Part shown: in pieces, positions 26,448 through 34,789 of the stretch
Position numbering within the stretch: position 1 is the stretch's first letter
How the letters are laid out: every line of letters starts with the position of its first letter
Source: Acidobacteriota bacterium
Lineage (GTDB): Bacteria; Acidobacteriota; Terriglobia; Acidiferrales; UBA7541
Direction: 5' to 3'
DNA: 64,000 bases
Assembly: GCA_027307115.1 (NCBI GenBank)
Contig: DAHUXN010000007.1
Location: 1-64,000, forward strand
Translations under genes and position numbers: made by a program
The notes under the pieces: generated by a model
Seen by the model: only the letters and a program-made list of their open reading frames with translations
What the model was told of the DNA's origin: nothing
Database searches by the model: none

Positions 26448-27826
26448 TGTCCGAAGTTATAGTCCAGAGGCAGGTTGTAAAGGAAGGCGATTCGCAGTTC
26501 GATATACGGCCCAGTGAATGCCGGTGGAAGCGGTTCGAACGGATTCGATTCCGTCAGGGCAGCGCCAGCTGCGCGGTCCAAAGGCTCCTTGCCTGACGTG
26601 CGCTCCAACGCCGGTTCCGTGTTTGGCATGTCGCCATTGCGCATGATGTGGAATCGCATGATCACCACGCCCTTGTCGCCCATGCGCGCCGAAATCGGCA
26701 TCACGGAATACCAATTCTGCTTCACGCGCGCCAGCATCCGCGCCAGATAATTCGAAAAATCCACCCCTTCGGTCGGCGTCAATATCTGCACGCCGCTTCC
26801 TAGCAGTCCTTGGCCCCCCGCCCCGCTCGGAAGGGGCGCGCCCGGCCCCAAGGGCATTGGCTCGGAGAAAGACGCGGAACTTGAGCTGCTCCGATGTTGC
26901 AGGGCTTGCTCGGCATTCTCCTGCAGTGCGCGGCCCGGCGACACGCGAGGAAGATCAAGATTGAGTTTCTGATTTGACTTCGGCGGATTTTCCAGTTGCG
27001 TCAGCGGCTTGAACGCAGGCTGGGGCTTCGGAGGCTGCGGCGCTGGTAGCTGCGGTTGCGGTTGAGCCGCGCGTGAGGGCTCCGGCTGAGGAGGCGCGTC
27101 CGTTTTTGGTCCAGCCATTGGCTCGGGAGTGGGTGGGTGTGGCGGCGTCAGTTTTTCCAATACACGGGGATCCAGCCGCATACGCGCGCTCGGCCGCTCC
27201 GCCGGCGGCCGCTCCCTCGGCACATTCTTCACCGACGGCGGAAGAAACACATGTGACAATTGCTCGCGAGCCATCTCCACTTGTTGCGTCGGAACATTCG
27301 AAGTGAAAAGTTTCGGCGCGAACAAAATCAGCAGGATGACTCCCACGTGCACGAGTAACGAAAACGACCGCGCCACCCAACCCCAATCCCGCTTTCTCGG
27401 ATCTTCGGGAGACGCCAGCAAATTGACTTCGCCAGTGTTAAAAAGGTCCCGCTCGATGATGTCGTCGAAAACTCCCGCTGGCAGTGGCGCAGGAACTGTC
27501 GGTCGAAACGACTCCTCGAGCACCGCTTCCTGCGGCACAACCACGCGCGTTTCCAGCACCGCCATCGGCACATGCGAAGGGATCGCCGTGGCGGAGGATT
27601 CCATCTGTTTCACCGGCATGTCGCGGGGAATCAGAATGCGGCTCGAAAGAACATCGAGCGGCAGGTGCAACGGAATGGCCGTGCGCGTATCAAGCGGCGT
27701 TGTCGACGGCCCCGACGGAACCACAATGCGCGAATCAAGCGGCGAAGTGCGCCGCGTACCGTTCTCTGGTGGTGCGTTGGGATCGACGCGCGAAATCTTC
27801 AGCGGAACCAAGGTCCGGGGAATCAT
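26444..27826 (-). CDS. TonB-like energy transducer with repeated cytoplasmic N-terminus
   Basis: This 460-residue protein has one transmembrane helix (about residues 153-172), a long Pro/Gln/Lys-rich periplasmic linker (about 200-290), and a C-terminal domain (about 355-450) with YLARMLARVKQNWYSVMP and GVVIMRFHIMRNGDM, the TonB/TolA C-terminal pattern. TonB proteins pass proton-motive energy from ExbB/ExbD to outer-membrane receptors. Unusually, about 150 residues precede the helix. They hold imperfect 15-residue repeats of the form L..R..[IV]P...P..., at residues 1-15 and then 30-105. The ATG overlaps the Gfo/Idh stop (ATGA). The position in a lipid A operon suggests a role in envelope transport rather than iron uptake alone. 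No exbB or exbD is present here. Confidence 0.82.
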   Translation of the reverse strand: MIPRTLVPLKISRVDPNAPPENGTRRTSPLDSRIVVPSGPSTTPLDTRTAIPLHLPLDVLSSRILIPRDMPVKQMESSATAIPSHVPMAVLETRVVVPQEAVLEESFRPTVPAPLPAGVFDDIIERDLFNTGEVNLLASPEDPRKRDWGWVARSFSLLVHVGVILLILFAPKLFTSNVPTQQVEMAREQLSHVFLPPSVKNVPRERPPAERPSARMRLDPRVLEKLTPPHPPTPEPMAGPKTDAPPQPEPSRAAQPQPQLPAPQPPKPQPAFKPLTQLENPPKSNQKLNLDLPRVSPGRALQENAEQALQHRSSSSSASFSEPMPLGPGAPLPSGAGGQGLLGSGVQILTPTEGVDFSNYLARMLARVKQNWYSVMPISARMGDKGVVIMRFHIMRNGDMPNTEPALERTSGKEPLDRAAGAALTESNPFEPLPPAFTGPYIELRIAFLYNLPLDYNFGQ

Positions 27827-28803
27827 CGTATGTGCGGGGCTGTCGCAAGCTCCGGTTTCACCCGACGTGCATGCTCCAGAATCCCCGCCATTACGCGGTC
27901 AGCCAAGTCGAGCGCTCGCCGTCCCGCCTCGCCGTCCACCAGCGGCGCTGTGCGTTCGCGCACCGCGGAGACAAACGCGCGCAATTCCGCCTTCAGTGGC
28001 TCTTCGGGCTGCGTCGGCAATTTTTCAAAATCAATCGCGGGCTCCGAACCCTCGCCCGTCACGCGGATCCGCGTTACGTCCTGGCGCGTGTAATCCACCG
28101 AAATATACTCGCGCGCCTGGAAAAAGCGCAGCTTGCGCACACGTTCCGTCGAAACCCGGCTCGCCGTCAGATTCGCCACCGCGCCCGACTCGAATTCAAT
28201 GCGTGCATGCGCGATGTCCACTTTGTCCGTCAACACCGGAATACCCACGGAATGAATGTCGCGTACCGGAGAGTTGACGAGCCAAAGCAAAATGTCCAGG
28301 TCATGAATCATCACGTCGAACACCACATCCACGTCCAGGCTGCGCGGCGAGAAAACTCCCAAGCGATGCACCTCGAAAAACAGCGGCCGCGTCACGATTT
28401 TCTGCACCGCCACCACCGCGGGATTAAACCGCTCCAACTGGCCTACTTGCAAAATGCGTCCGGCATTTTTCGCTGTCGCGACTAGTCCGTCCGCTTCTGC
28501 GCGCGAAGACGCAATCGGCTTCTCCACCAACACATCGACGCCGCGCCGCAAAAGCTCCGAACTGATTCGCGCATGGAGAACCGTGGGTACCGCAACGCTC
28601 GCCGCATCAATTTGCTCGGCCAATTGGCCCATCTCCGAGAACGCTTGCGTGCCGAATTCTGCCGCGATTTGCCGCGCCCGCTCCGGATCGGCGTCATGAA
28701 TCCCTACCAACTCCGCCCCCGCAAGTTCGTGAAATACGCGCACGTGATTGCGTCCAAAATCGCCGACGCCGAACACGCCCACACGTATCTTCTTGTCGCT
28801 CAC
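27823..28803 (-). CDS. Gfo/Idh/MocA family oxidoreductase (possibly GnnA-like)
   Basis: This 326-residue NAD(P)-dependent sugar oxidoreductase has a Rossmann motif GVFGVGDFGRNH at residues 9-20 and the conserved EKP motif in VLVEKPIASS. The C-terminal alpha/beta domain is typical. Its start overlaps the stop of lpxI (4 bases). In Acidithiobacillus and Leptospira, a Gfo/Idh enzyme (GnnA) next to lpx genes oxidises UDP-GlcNAc so that lipid A can carry amide-linked 3-acyl chains. This gene has the right family and place, but the partner aminotransferase GnnB is not adjacent, so the assignment stays open. Confidence 0.88.
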   Translation of the reverse strand: MSDKKIRVGVFGVGDFGRNHVRVFHELAGAELVGIHDADPERARQIAAEFGTQAFSEMGQLAEQIDAASVAVPTVLHARISSELLRRGVDVLVEKPIASSRAEADGLVATAKNAGRILQVGQLERFNPAVVAVQKIVTRPLFFEVHRLGVFSPRSLDVDVVFDVMIHDLDILLWLVNSPVRDIHSVGIPVLTDKVDIAHARIEFESGAVANLTASRVSTERVRKLRFFQAREYISVDYTRQDVTRIRVTGEGSEPAIDFEKLPTQPEEPLKAELRAFVSAVRERTAPLVDGEAGRRALDLADRVMAGILEHARRVKPELATAPHIR

Positions 28804-29687
28804 CGCTTACCTTTCTCCGCCGCAACCCTATCGGATGCTTGTTTCATGCCGAGGGGTGTAAGCGCCTCAATCGCAATGCCAACCTCATCCGCCGCCGCGA
28901 GCAATTTCTCGCGATCAAATAACAACGTCCGTCCCGCGTCCACCGCCAGCGCCGTCGCTTTCGACCGCTTCATCACTTCAATCGTCCCCAGGCCAACCAC
29001 GGGCACATCGAAACGCATGTCCTGCCCAGGTTTGCTGACTTTCACCACCACCAAACGCTTCCCGTCTGTAAGACGCGCCGCCCGTTCGATGGTTTCGTCC
29101 GTCCCTTCCATCGCCTCCACGGCCACACACGCGCGATCGCAAATCACCACGGTTTGCCCCAAATCAATTTCCGCCAGCCGCTGCGCTACCTCGCGGCCAT
29201 ACGCAATGTCAGCCGACTCCACTTCGTCGGGACGCCGGTGCGTCAGCACTCCCGGTTCTGGCAACAACGGCGCCAGAAAGGCCGTCGAGTCCACCAAGTG
29301 AATGCCTTCCTCTTCGAGCAGTGCCGCCACCGCTCCAATCAACGAATCCGTATTTTTTTTCGGCAGCGACAGCAACAGCTTCGCCAGTCTCCAGTCCGGC
29401 CGTATCGCGCTGAAAATTTTGTTGTGTTTCACCTGCCCGGCCATTACCGCCTGCTTCACGCCCTCCTTGTGAAGCAACTCAATCGTGCGGCTCAATTCCC
29501 CGAGGCTCACCCAATGCATTCGCGGCGCAACACGCTCCAGTTCCGGCGACGCCTCCTCGCGTATCGCGATTACAACCATGTCAATGCCGCGGCTGCGCGC
29601 GCCTTCCAGAACCAGGAATGGGAATTTTCCGTTGCCGGCGATCAGTCCCCAGCCGGCCGTCGAGGGAATTTCGTTTTGCGGCGCCAT
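28800..29687 (-). CDS. lpxI: UDP-2,3-diacylglucosamine pyrophosphatase LpxI
   Basis: LpxI (formerly DUF1009) cleaves UDP-2,3-diacylglucosamine to lipid X, the fourth step of lipid A synthesis. It replaces LpxH in many bacteria. Motifs include GLIAGNGKFPFL at residues 14-25, QAVMAGQVKH, the metal-binding region around DSTAFLAPLLP, and the C-terminal DMRFDVPVVGLGTI. At 295 residues it is normal. It lies 7 bases after lpxA and overlaps the Gfo/Idh gene by 4 bases. The order fabZ-lpxA-lpxI supports the call. lpxB, lpxD and lpxC are outside the window. Confidence 0.96.
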   Translation of the reverse strand: MAPQNEIPSTAGWGLIAGNGKFPFLVLEGARSRGIDMVVIAIREEASPELERVAPRMHWVSLGELSRTIELLHKEGVKQAVMAGQVKHNKIFSAIRPDWRLAKLLLSLPKKNTDSLIGAVAALLEEEGIHLVDSTAFLAPLLPEPGVLTHRRPDEVESADIAYGREVAQRLAEIDLGQTVVICDRACVAVEAMEGTDETIERAARLTDGKRLVVVKVSKPGQDMRFDVPVVGLGTIEVMKRSKATALAVDAGRTLLFDREKLLAAADEVGIAIEALTPLGMKQASDRVAAEKGKR

Positions 29688-29694
29688 CGCTCGT

Positions 29695-30474
29695 CTACTT
29701 AATCAGCCCGCGCTCGGCCGCTTCGATGAAGCGAATCAGCTCGGAAACGTCCTCCGAGCCGTTGAGAGTCTCGCGCATGCGCTCGACAGCCTGTGTGGTA
29801 TTCAACTTCGACCGCAGCAATAATCGATACGCGCGTTCGATCACCTGAATGCGCTCGCGGCTGAAGCCCTGACGTTCCAGGCCAATCGAATTCACGGCAA
29901 AGCAACGCACGTCGCGCGTCTGCACCACTTTCGCAAACGGCGGAGCATCCTGCGTAATTGCCGTCAGCGCCGCGATGTAAGCGTAACGCCCCACGCGGCA
30001 GAATTGATGCACCGTGACGAACGCGCCCACCGTCGCATGATCCTCAATCGTCACGTGGCCCGCCAGCGTCGCGCCGTTGACGAAAATCGTGTGATCCCCC
30101 ACGTGACAATCATGCGCCACGTGCGCGTAGGCCATGAACATGTTCTGGCTGCCGATATGCGTTGTCCCCCCGCCCTTTTTCGTGCCCCGGCTCACGGTGA
30201 CGAATTCTCGAAACAAATTCTTGTCGCCGATTTCGAGCGCCACGCGCTCTCCTGCATACGTCAAATCCTGCGGGTCGCCGCCAATCGCCGTAAAGGAATC
30301 GAAGCGATTCTCGCGTCCAATGCGCGCCGGACCGTGAATCACGCAATGCGCTTCAACCACGCATCCCGGGCCCAATTCCACCTCATCGCCAATCACGGCA
30401 AACGGACCGATGCGCGTCCCGTCGCCGATTCGGGCGCTGGGCGAAACGCTTGCGCGCGCGTCAATCTCGCTCAT
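29695..30474 (-). CDS. lpxA: UDP-N-acetylglucosamine O-acyltransferase
   Basis: LpxA attaches a 3-hydroxyacyl chain to UDP-GlcNAc, the first step of lipid A synthesis. The 259-residue protein is a left-handed parallel beta-helix: hexapeptide repeats run from about residue 8 to 180, with the catalytic histidine in AYAHVAHDCHVGDH. The C-terminal helical part starts after FAVNSIGLERQGF. The ATG at 30474 is used because it overlaps the fabZ stop (ATGA) and gives the normal N-terminus MSEIDARA; a frame start 24 bases earlier is not needed. The acyl chain length cannot be read by eye. Confidence 0.97.
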   Translation of the reverse strand: MSEIDARASVSPSARIGDGTRIGPFAVIGDEVELGPGCVVEAHCVIHGPARIGRENRFDSFTAIGGDPQDLTYAGERVALEIGDKNLFREFVTVSRGTKKGGGTTHIGSQNMFMAYAHVAHDCHVGDHTIFVNGATLAGHVTIEDHATVGAFVTVHQFCRVGRYAYIAALTAITQDAPPFAKVVQTRDVRCFAVNSIGLERQGFSRERIQVIERAYRLLLRSKLNTTQAVERMRETLNGSEDVSELIRFIEAAERGLIK

Positions 30475-30911
30475 GGATTGCGATTCACCGTCTTGCACAT
30501 CAGCGTAGCTTCCGCGGCCAATTCATTACCCACAAACGCCTTGCCCGCCAGCTTGCAGAAAGTCGTGCGCCACGAAACCACGTCCACTTCGATGCGCAAT
30601 TGATCTCCGGGCACTACGGGCCGCCGGAAGCGGGCCTCGTCAATCGCCACGAAATAGAGCAGCTTGCTTTCCCGCTCCGGTATTTCTTGGAGCAGCAAAA
30701 ATCCTCCCGTCTGCGCCATCGATTCCACGATCAACACGCCCGGCATCACCGGCTGCCCCGGAAAGTGGCCGGCAAAAAAATGCTCATTGATCGTGACGTT
30801 CTTGATTCCCACGATGCGCTTCAACCGCTCCATCTCAATGATGGCGTCCACCATCAGGAACGGGTAACGGTGCGGCAGAATCTTCTGAATCTCGTTCGTG
30901 TCCAGGATCAT
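30471..30911 (-). CDS. fabZ: 3-hydroxyacyl-ACP dehydratase
   Basis: FabZ dehydrates 3-hydroxyacyl-ACP in fatty-acid elongation and competes with LpxA for the 3-hydroxyacyl chains, so the two genes are often linked. The hot-dog-fold active site is H49 in GHFPGQPVMPG and E63 in VESMAQ, both intact. The start MILDTNEIQKILPHRYPFL is classic, with AGGGA before the ATG at 30911. It gives 146 residues. The frame extends upstream without conservation. It is the first gene of the operon that continues through lpxA, lpxI, Gfo/Idh, TonB-like, mini-ORF and miaA. Confidence 0.97.
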   Translation of the reverse strand: MILDTNEIQKILPHRYPFLMVDAIIEMERLKRIVGIKNVTINEHFFAGHFPGQPVMPGVLIVESMAQTGGFLLLQEIPERESKLLYFVAIDEARFRRPVVPGDQLRIEVDVVSWRTTFCKLAGKAFVGNELAAEATLMCKTVNRNP

Positions 30912-31128
30912 GAATTCCCTCAGCAGGCCACACGGTGTCAACACCCGCGCGCAATCCCACCATTTTATAGTAAAGCGCACCAACGTGGAATCACACTCGC
31001 TCGCCAGCGTTCGCCACTCGTAAGTTCCACAGAATTCAGCGCGCCTTCCGGAAATGCCAAGAATTGACACCGGCCTCTTCCGGAAGGACAATTCCCCTGA
31101 CACCCATTCCCTGGGAGATTCGCTCGTT

Positions 31129-31752
31129 ATGGGCATCGGCCAAATTCTCGGGTTCATCTTCGGCACCGCATTTGCCTCCGGACTGAATCTGTACGCGACA
31201 ATCGCCGTCCTGGGCCTGCTCGAGCGCTTCGCGGGCGTGCATCTTCCCGGCTCGCTCGTGATTCTTGGCAATCCGTTCGTCATTATCGGCGCGCTGCTTC
31301 TTTATTTGGTCGAATTCGTCGCGGACAAAATTCCTTTCGTCGATCATGCCTGGGACGTCTTACACACCTTCCTCCGCCCATTCGCTGCCGCAGTACTCGC
31401 CTACGGAGCCACCACGTCGATTCCTCAGGAGTGGCGCGTGCTCGCCGCTCTTCTCGCCGGCGGCATAGCGCTCACTTCGCATGGAACAAAGGCGTCCGCT
31501 CGTATCGCCGTCAACACCAGCCCCGAGCCATTCAGCAACTCAATTGTCAGTGTAGCTGAAGACGCCGTCGCGATTTCCTTGGCCTGGATCGCCACGGCGC
31601 ATCCTTACGTCGCCGCAATCCTGGTAACTTTGCTCGTAACTCTGTGTCTTTTCGCGCTCCTAAAATTCTTCGGCATCGCGCGAAAGCTCATTCGTCGCTT
31701 CACGCATCGCGCTTCCGTGCCAGCCTCCTATTCTCCAATTGCCCGTTTTTGA
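31129..31752 (+). CDS. DUF4126 membrane protein
   Basis: This 207-residue membrane protein of the DUF4126 family has about five hydrophobic helices. It starts MGIGQILGFIFGTAFASGLNLYATI. The motifs FASGLNLYAT and ADKIPFVDHAWD are characteristic of the family, and RPFAAAVLAYGA forms a later helix. The function is unknown. The ATG at 31129 is chosen because GGGAG lies about 12 bases upstream and the hydrophobic N-terminus begins there; the earlier frame is a polar extension. The gene is divergent from fabZ with 217 bases between, room for two promoters. Confidence 0.8.
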   Translation: MGIGQILGFIFGTAFASGLNLYATIAVLGLLERFAGVHLPGSLVILGNPFVIIGALLLYLVEFVADKIPFVDHAWDVLHTFLRPFAAAVLAYGATTSIPQEWRVLAALLAGGIALTSHGTKASARIAVNTSPEPFSNSIVSVAEDAVAISLAWIATAHPYVAAILVTLLVTLCLFALLKFFGIARKLIRRFTHRASVPASYSPIARF

Positions 31753-31821
31753 AATTCTCTTATCTCTTGTCATTCTTGTGAAACTCAGCCCACGCATGTC
31801 GCATCTTACGCCACGGCCTGT

Positions 31822-31850
31822 TTGACTTCGCCACAGCGCCGGAATATGCT
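31822..31850 (+). promoter_or_regulatory. Candidate sigma-70 promoter of the M13 peptidase
   Basis: TTGACT (31822-31827) and TATGCT (31845-31850) are 17 bases apart, with 5/6 and 4/6 matches to consensus. The ATG at 31919 follows after a leader of about 60 bases with AGGAG just upstream. Confidence 0.4.
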
Positions 31851-31918
31851 TTCGCGCGAGTTTTATATTAAGAAGCTGAAATCATTTAAGGTCCGGATCA
31901 CTCTTAGGAGAAATTTCT

Positions 31919-34030
31919 ATGCGCTCGCTGCGTAATGTGACTTTTGCCGCAATCTTTTTGCTTTTGCCCGTGTCGCTCTTTGCTCAGAAGCCGCGAGCCG
32001 GAGCCTACTGCCCCCTATCGCGTTTCACCGCGAATAACGCTACATCCGGTTCGGTCGCGTCGCCGCAGACCGAGACTCACGGCCTCGATCCGGCCGATCT
32101 CGACCGCTCCGCTAATGCATGCGTCAATTTCTTCCAGTTCGCCGACGGTGGCTGGGTTGCGAAACATCCCATTCCCGCCGCGTACTCAAGCTGGGGCACC
32201 TTTAATTATCTTCTCAACCGTAATCAGGACGTGCTCCATCAAATTCTCGACGAAGCAGCCGCCGACCGCAGCGCCGCACCCGGTTCGAACGAGCAAAAAA
32301 TCGGCGATTACTACGCCAGTTGCATGAACACCGACGCCATCGAAAAGGCCGGCATTCATCCCCTCGACCCGGAACTGAAGCGCATCAACAGCATCACCAC
32401 AATTCAGCAGCTCGAAGCCGAAGTCGCCCGCCTGCAGGGCGATGGCGTCGGAACCCTTTTCCGCTTCGGCTCCACGCAGGACTACAAGAACAGCGCGCAG
32501 GAAATTGGCGCAGCGTTTCAGGGTGGCCTCGGATTGCCCGACCGCGACTATTATTTGAATCCCGACGAGCGCTCGCAAAAAATCCGCACCGAATACGTCG
32601 AGCACATGACCAATATGTTCAAGTTGATGGGCGATGACCCAGCGGTTGCGGCGCAAGAAGCGCACACCGTGATGAACATCGAAACCAGCCTCGCCAAAGT
32701 TTCAATGACCCGCGTCGAAATGCGCAATCCGGAATCGCATTATCACAAAATGGACCTTGCCGGCGTTCAGTCGCTGACCCCGGCCTTCTCCTGGAGAGGT
32801 TATCTCAGCGACATCGGTTACCCGGACGTAAAAGAAATCAACGTCGGCCAGCCGGAATTTTTCAAGAGTCTCAACGCGCAATTGACTTCCACCCCTCTTC
32901 CTGACTGGAAGGTTTACCTTCGCTGGCATTTGGTGTCTGCCGCCGCGCCCGCTCTTTCTTCCCCATTCGTCGACGAGGATTTCAATTTCTTCGGCAAGAC
33001 GCTGACCGGCGCGAAAGAATTGCAGCCTCGCTGGAAGCGTTGCGTCCAATCCACGGATCGCCAGCTCGGTGAGGCCCTGGGGCAAAAATATGTAGCGCGT
33101 GCCTTTCCGCCCGAAGCCAAGGAAGCGGCGCTCAAGATGGTTCACAACCTCATCAGCGCGCTGCATGACGACATCGAAACTCTTCCATGGATGGGACCCG
33201 AAACCAAAAAACAGGCCCTCGACAAATTAAGCCACATCATGCTCAAGGTCGGCTACCCCGATAAGTGGCGCGACTATTCCGCATACAAAGTTGATCGTGG
33301 TGCGTACGTCGATAATCTTTTCCGCGGTCACGAATTCCAATTCCGTTACGAACTTGCCAAGATCGGTAAGCCCGTGGACCGCACCGAATGGGGCATGACG
33401 CCGCCGACGGTCAATGCTTATTACAATTCATCAATGAACGAAATTGTCTTCCCCGCCGGCATCCTCCAGCCGCCGTTTTTTGATCCCAAGGCCGACGACG
33501 CTCTGAATTACGGCGGAATCGGCGCCGTGATCGGGCATGAGATGACCCACGGTTTCGACGATCAAGGCAGAAAATTCGACGCACAGGGCAACCTGCGCGA
33601 TTGGTGGACGCCCGAAGACATGAAGAACTTTCAGGCGCGCGCCGAATGCGTCGAACATCAGTTTGACAATTACGAAGTTCAGCCGGGCGTCCACGAAATC
33701 GGCAAGCTCGTCCTCGGCGAAAGCATCGCCGATCTGGGCGGCTTGACCATCGCCCTTAAAGCATTCCAAAAAACGCCCGAAGGCCGCTCAGATCAGAAGA
33801 TTGATGGCTTCACGCCCGTCCAGCGCTTTTATCTCGCCTGGGCGCGAACCTGGGCTGGCAGCGACCGTCCCCAACTGGAGTTGCTGCTGGCAAAAACAAA
33901 CCCCCACCCGCTTGACCGTTTCCGCGCCATCGCCGCGCCGTCGAATATGGCTGCTTTCCAGCAGGCATTCGATTGCAAAGCCGGTGACCCCATGGTTCGG
34001 CCCGCGGATCAGGTGTGCCGCATCTGGTAG
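31919..34030 (+). CDS. Exported M13 (neprilysin-like) metallopeptidase
   Basis: This 703-residue M13 family zinc peptidase has a signal peptide (MRSLRNVTFAAIFLLLPVSLFAQ). The zinc site is H540-E541-M-T-H544 (GHEMTHGFDDQG), and the third ligand is E601 in GESIADLGGL. VNAYYNSSMNEIVFPAGILQ is the substrate-binding NAYY-type motif, and CRIW ends the protein like the CxxW tail of neprilysins. These enzymes cleave small peptides; bacterial forms are periplasmic or secreted. The ATG at 31919 has AGGAG about 8 bases upstream. Full length and all catalytic residues intact suggest an active enzyme. Confidence 0.96.
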   Translation: MRSLRNVTFAAIFLLLPVSLFAQKPRAGAYCPLSRFTANNATSGSVASPQTETHGLDPADLDRSANACVNFFQFADGGWVAKHPIPAAYSSWGTFNYLLNRNQDVLHQILDEAAADRSAAPGSNEQKIGDYYASCMNTDAIEKAGIHPLDPELKRINSITTIQQLEAEVARLQGDGVGTLFRFGSTQDYKNSAQEIGAAFQGGLGLPDRDYYLNPDERSQKIRTEYVEHMTNMFKLMGDDPAVAAQEAHTVMNIETSLAKVSMTRVEMRNPESHYHKMDLAGVQSLTPAFSWRGYLSDIGYPDVKEINVGQPEFFKSLNAQLTSTPLPDWKVYLRWHLVSAAAPALSSPFVDEDFNFFGKTLTGAKELQPRWKRCVQSTDRQLGEALGQKYVARAFPPEAKEAALKMVHNLISALHDDIETLPWMGPETKKQALDKLSHIMLKVGYPDKWRDYSAYKVDRGAYVDNLFRGHEFQFRYELAKIGKPVDRTEWGMTPPTVNAYYNSSMNEIVFPAGILQPPFFDPKADDALNYGGIGAVIGHEMTHGFDDQGRKFDAQGNLRDWWTPEDMKNFQARAECVEHQFDNYEVQPGVHEIGKLVLGESIADLGGLTIALKAFQKTPEGRSDQKIDGFTPVQRFYLAWARTWAGSDRPQLELLLAKTNPHPLDRFRAIAAPSNMAAFQQAFDCKAGDPMVRPADQVCRIW

Positions 34031-34097
34031 GCTTTCGAAACGAGTCACGGTGGGTGGGCTAGCGCTCTTTGAACCGGGCGCTTGGCTCTCCCACCTT

Positions 34098-34580
34098 CTA
34101 CGTTTTTAGCGACCGCTGCTTTTCGTACTCCGCCCACGTCAGCCAAATCACCACGGCATCGAACAACGTCAGTAGCACCAGAAACCACGATGGCGCGAAC
34201 GTCATGCGGTAAAGCTGATAGAGAATAAAGGAGATCAGCAGCAGAATCATCGCCGGATACGCCCACATTCGATTCAGCCACAGCGCAACCACTAAAATCA
34301 CCTTCGCCAGCCCATGCGAGACCAGATAAAAGAATATGAAGTAGCGCGCGTGACCCACAATCCCTTGCGAGGCGTGCAGCAAATGCGTCGCGATGAAGGC
34401 ATTCGGATCTCGAGCCAGCGAATGCCGTGTAATGACGTCCACGAACGAATTCACTCGCGCTTGATCCACCACCAAAACCAATATCCCGCCAATAATCTCC
34501 AGCAATCCGTCGATTCCCTTCAGCGTGATGCTGGTCTGAAAGCTTCGGTCGAGAAGTGTTCTTCCCTTTAAGATTTGCAT
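34098..34580 (-). CDS. DUF2127 membrane protein
   Basis: This 160-residue protein has three or four hydrophobic helices. The motif LLDRSFQTSITLKGIDGLLEI at the N-terminus, HGLAKVILVVALW in the middle and YRMTFAPSWFLVLLTLFDAVVIWLTWAEY at the end (cited in part) fit the DUF2127 family, whose function is unknown. The ATG at 34580 has no clear ribosome site. The gene converges on the M13 peptidase and is divergent from the glycosyltransferase gene. Confidence 0.78.
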   Translation of the reverse strand: MQILKGRTLLDRSFQTSITLKGIDGLLEIIGGILVLVVDQARVNSFVDVITRHSLARDPNAFIATHLLHASQGIVGHARYFIFFYLVSHGLAKVILVVALWLNRMWAYPAMILLLISFILYQLYRMTFAPSWFLVLLTLFDAVVIWLTWAEYEKQRSLKT

Positions 34581-34789
34581 GGAGAGGATTCGAGACTAAC
34601 ACACCAGCCCAATCCAGAGCAGCTTCCCCATGGTTGCCTGTATCCAATCCGAGGCTGGTGCAACCGCATCCCTCGCCGCCGAATCGAATAGTGGTGCCGA
34701 ACCAGAGTCCCTTGCAGTCTCTCCAGCGATGGCCTAAAATTTCGGCTCGCCTTCTTCACCAAAAACATGTCCTGGCGAAACAATCGACA

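Noticed and set aside
30912-31283. N-terminal extension of FabZ
   Set aside because: The extra 124 codons overlap the divergent DUF4126 gene and are not FabZ-like. The known FabZ N-terminus starts at 30911.
34556-34789. N-terminal extension of the GT2 enzyme
   Set aside because: The extra residues are partly antisense to DUF2127, rich in Pro and Arg, and lack membrane character or a ribosome site.
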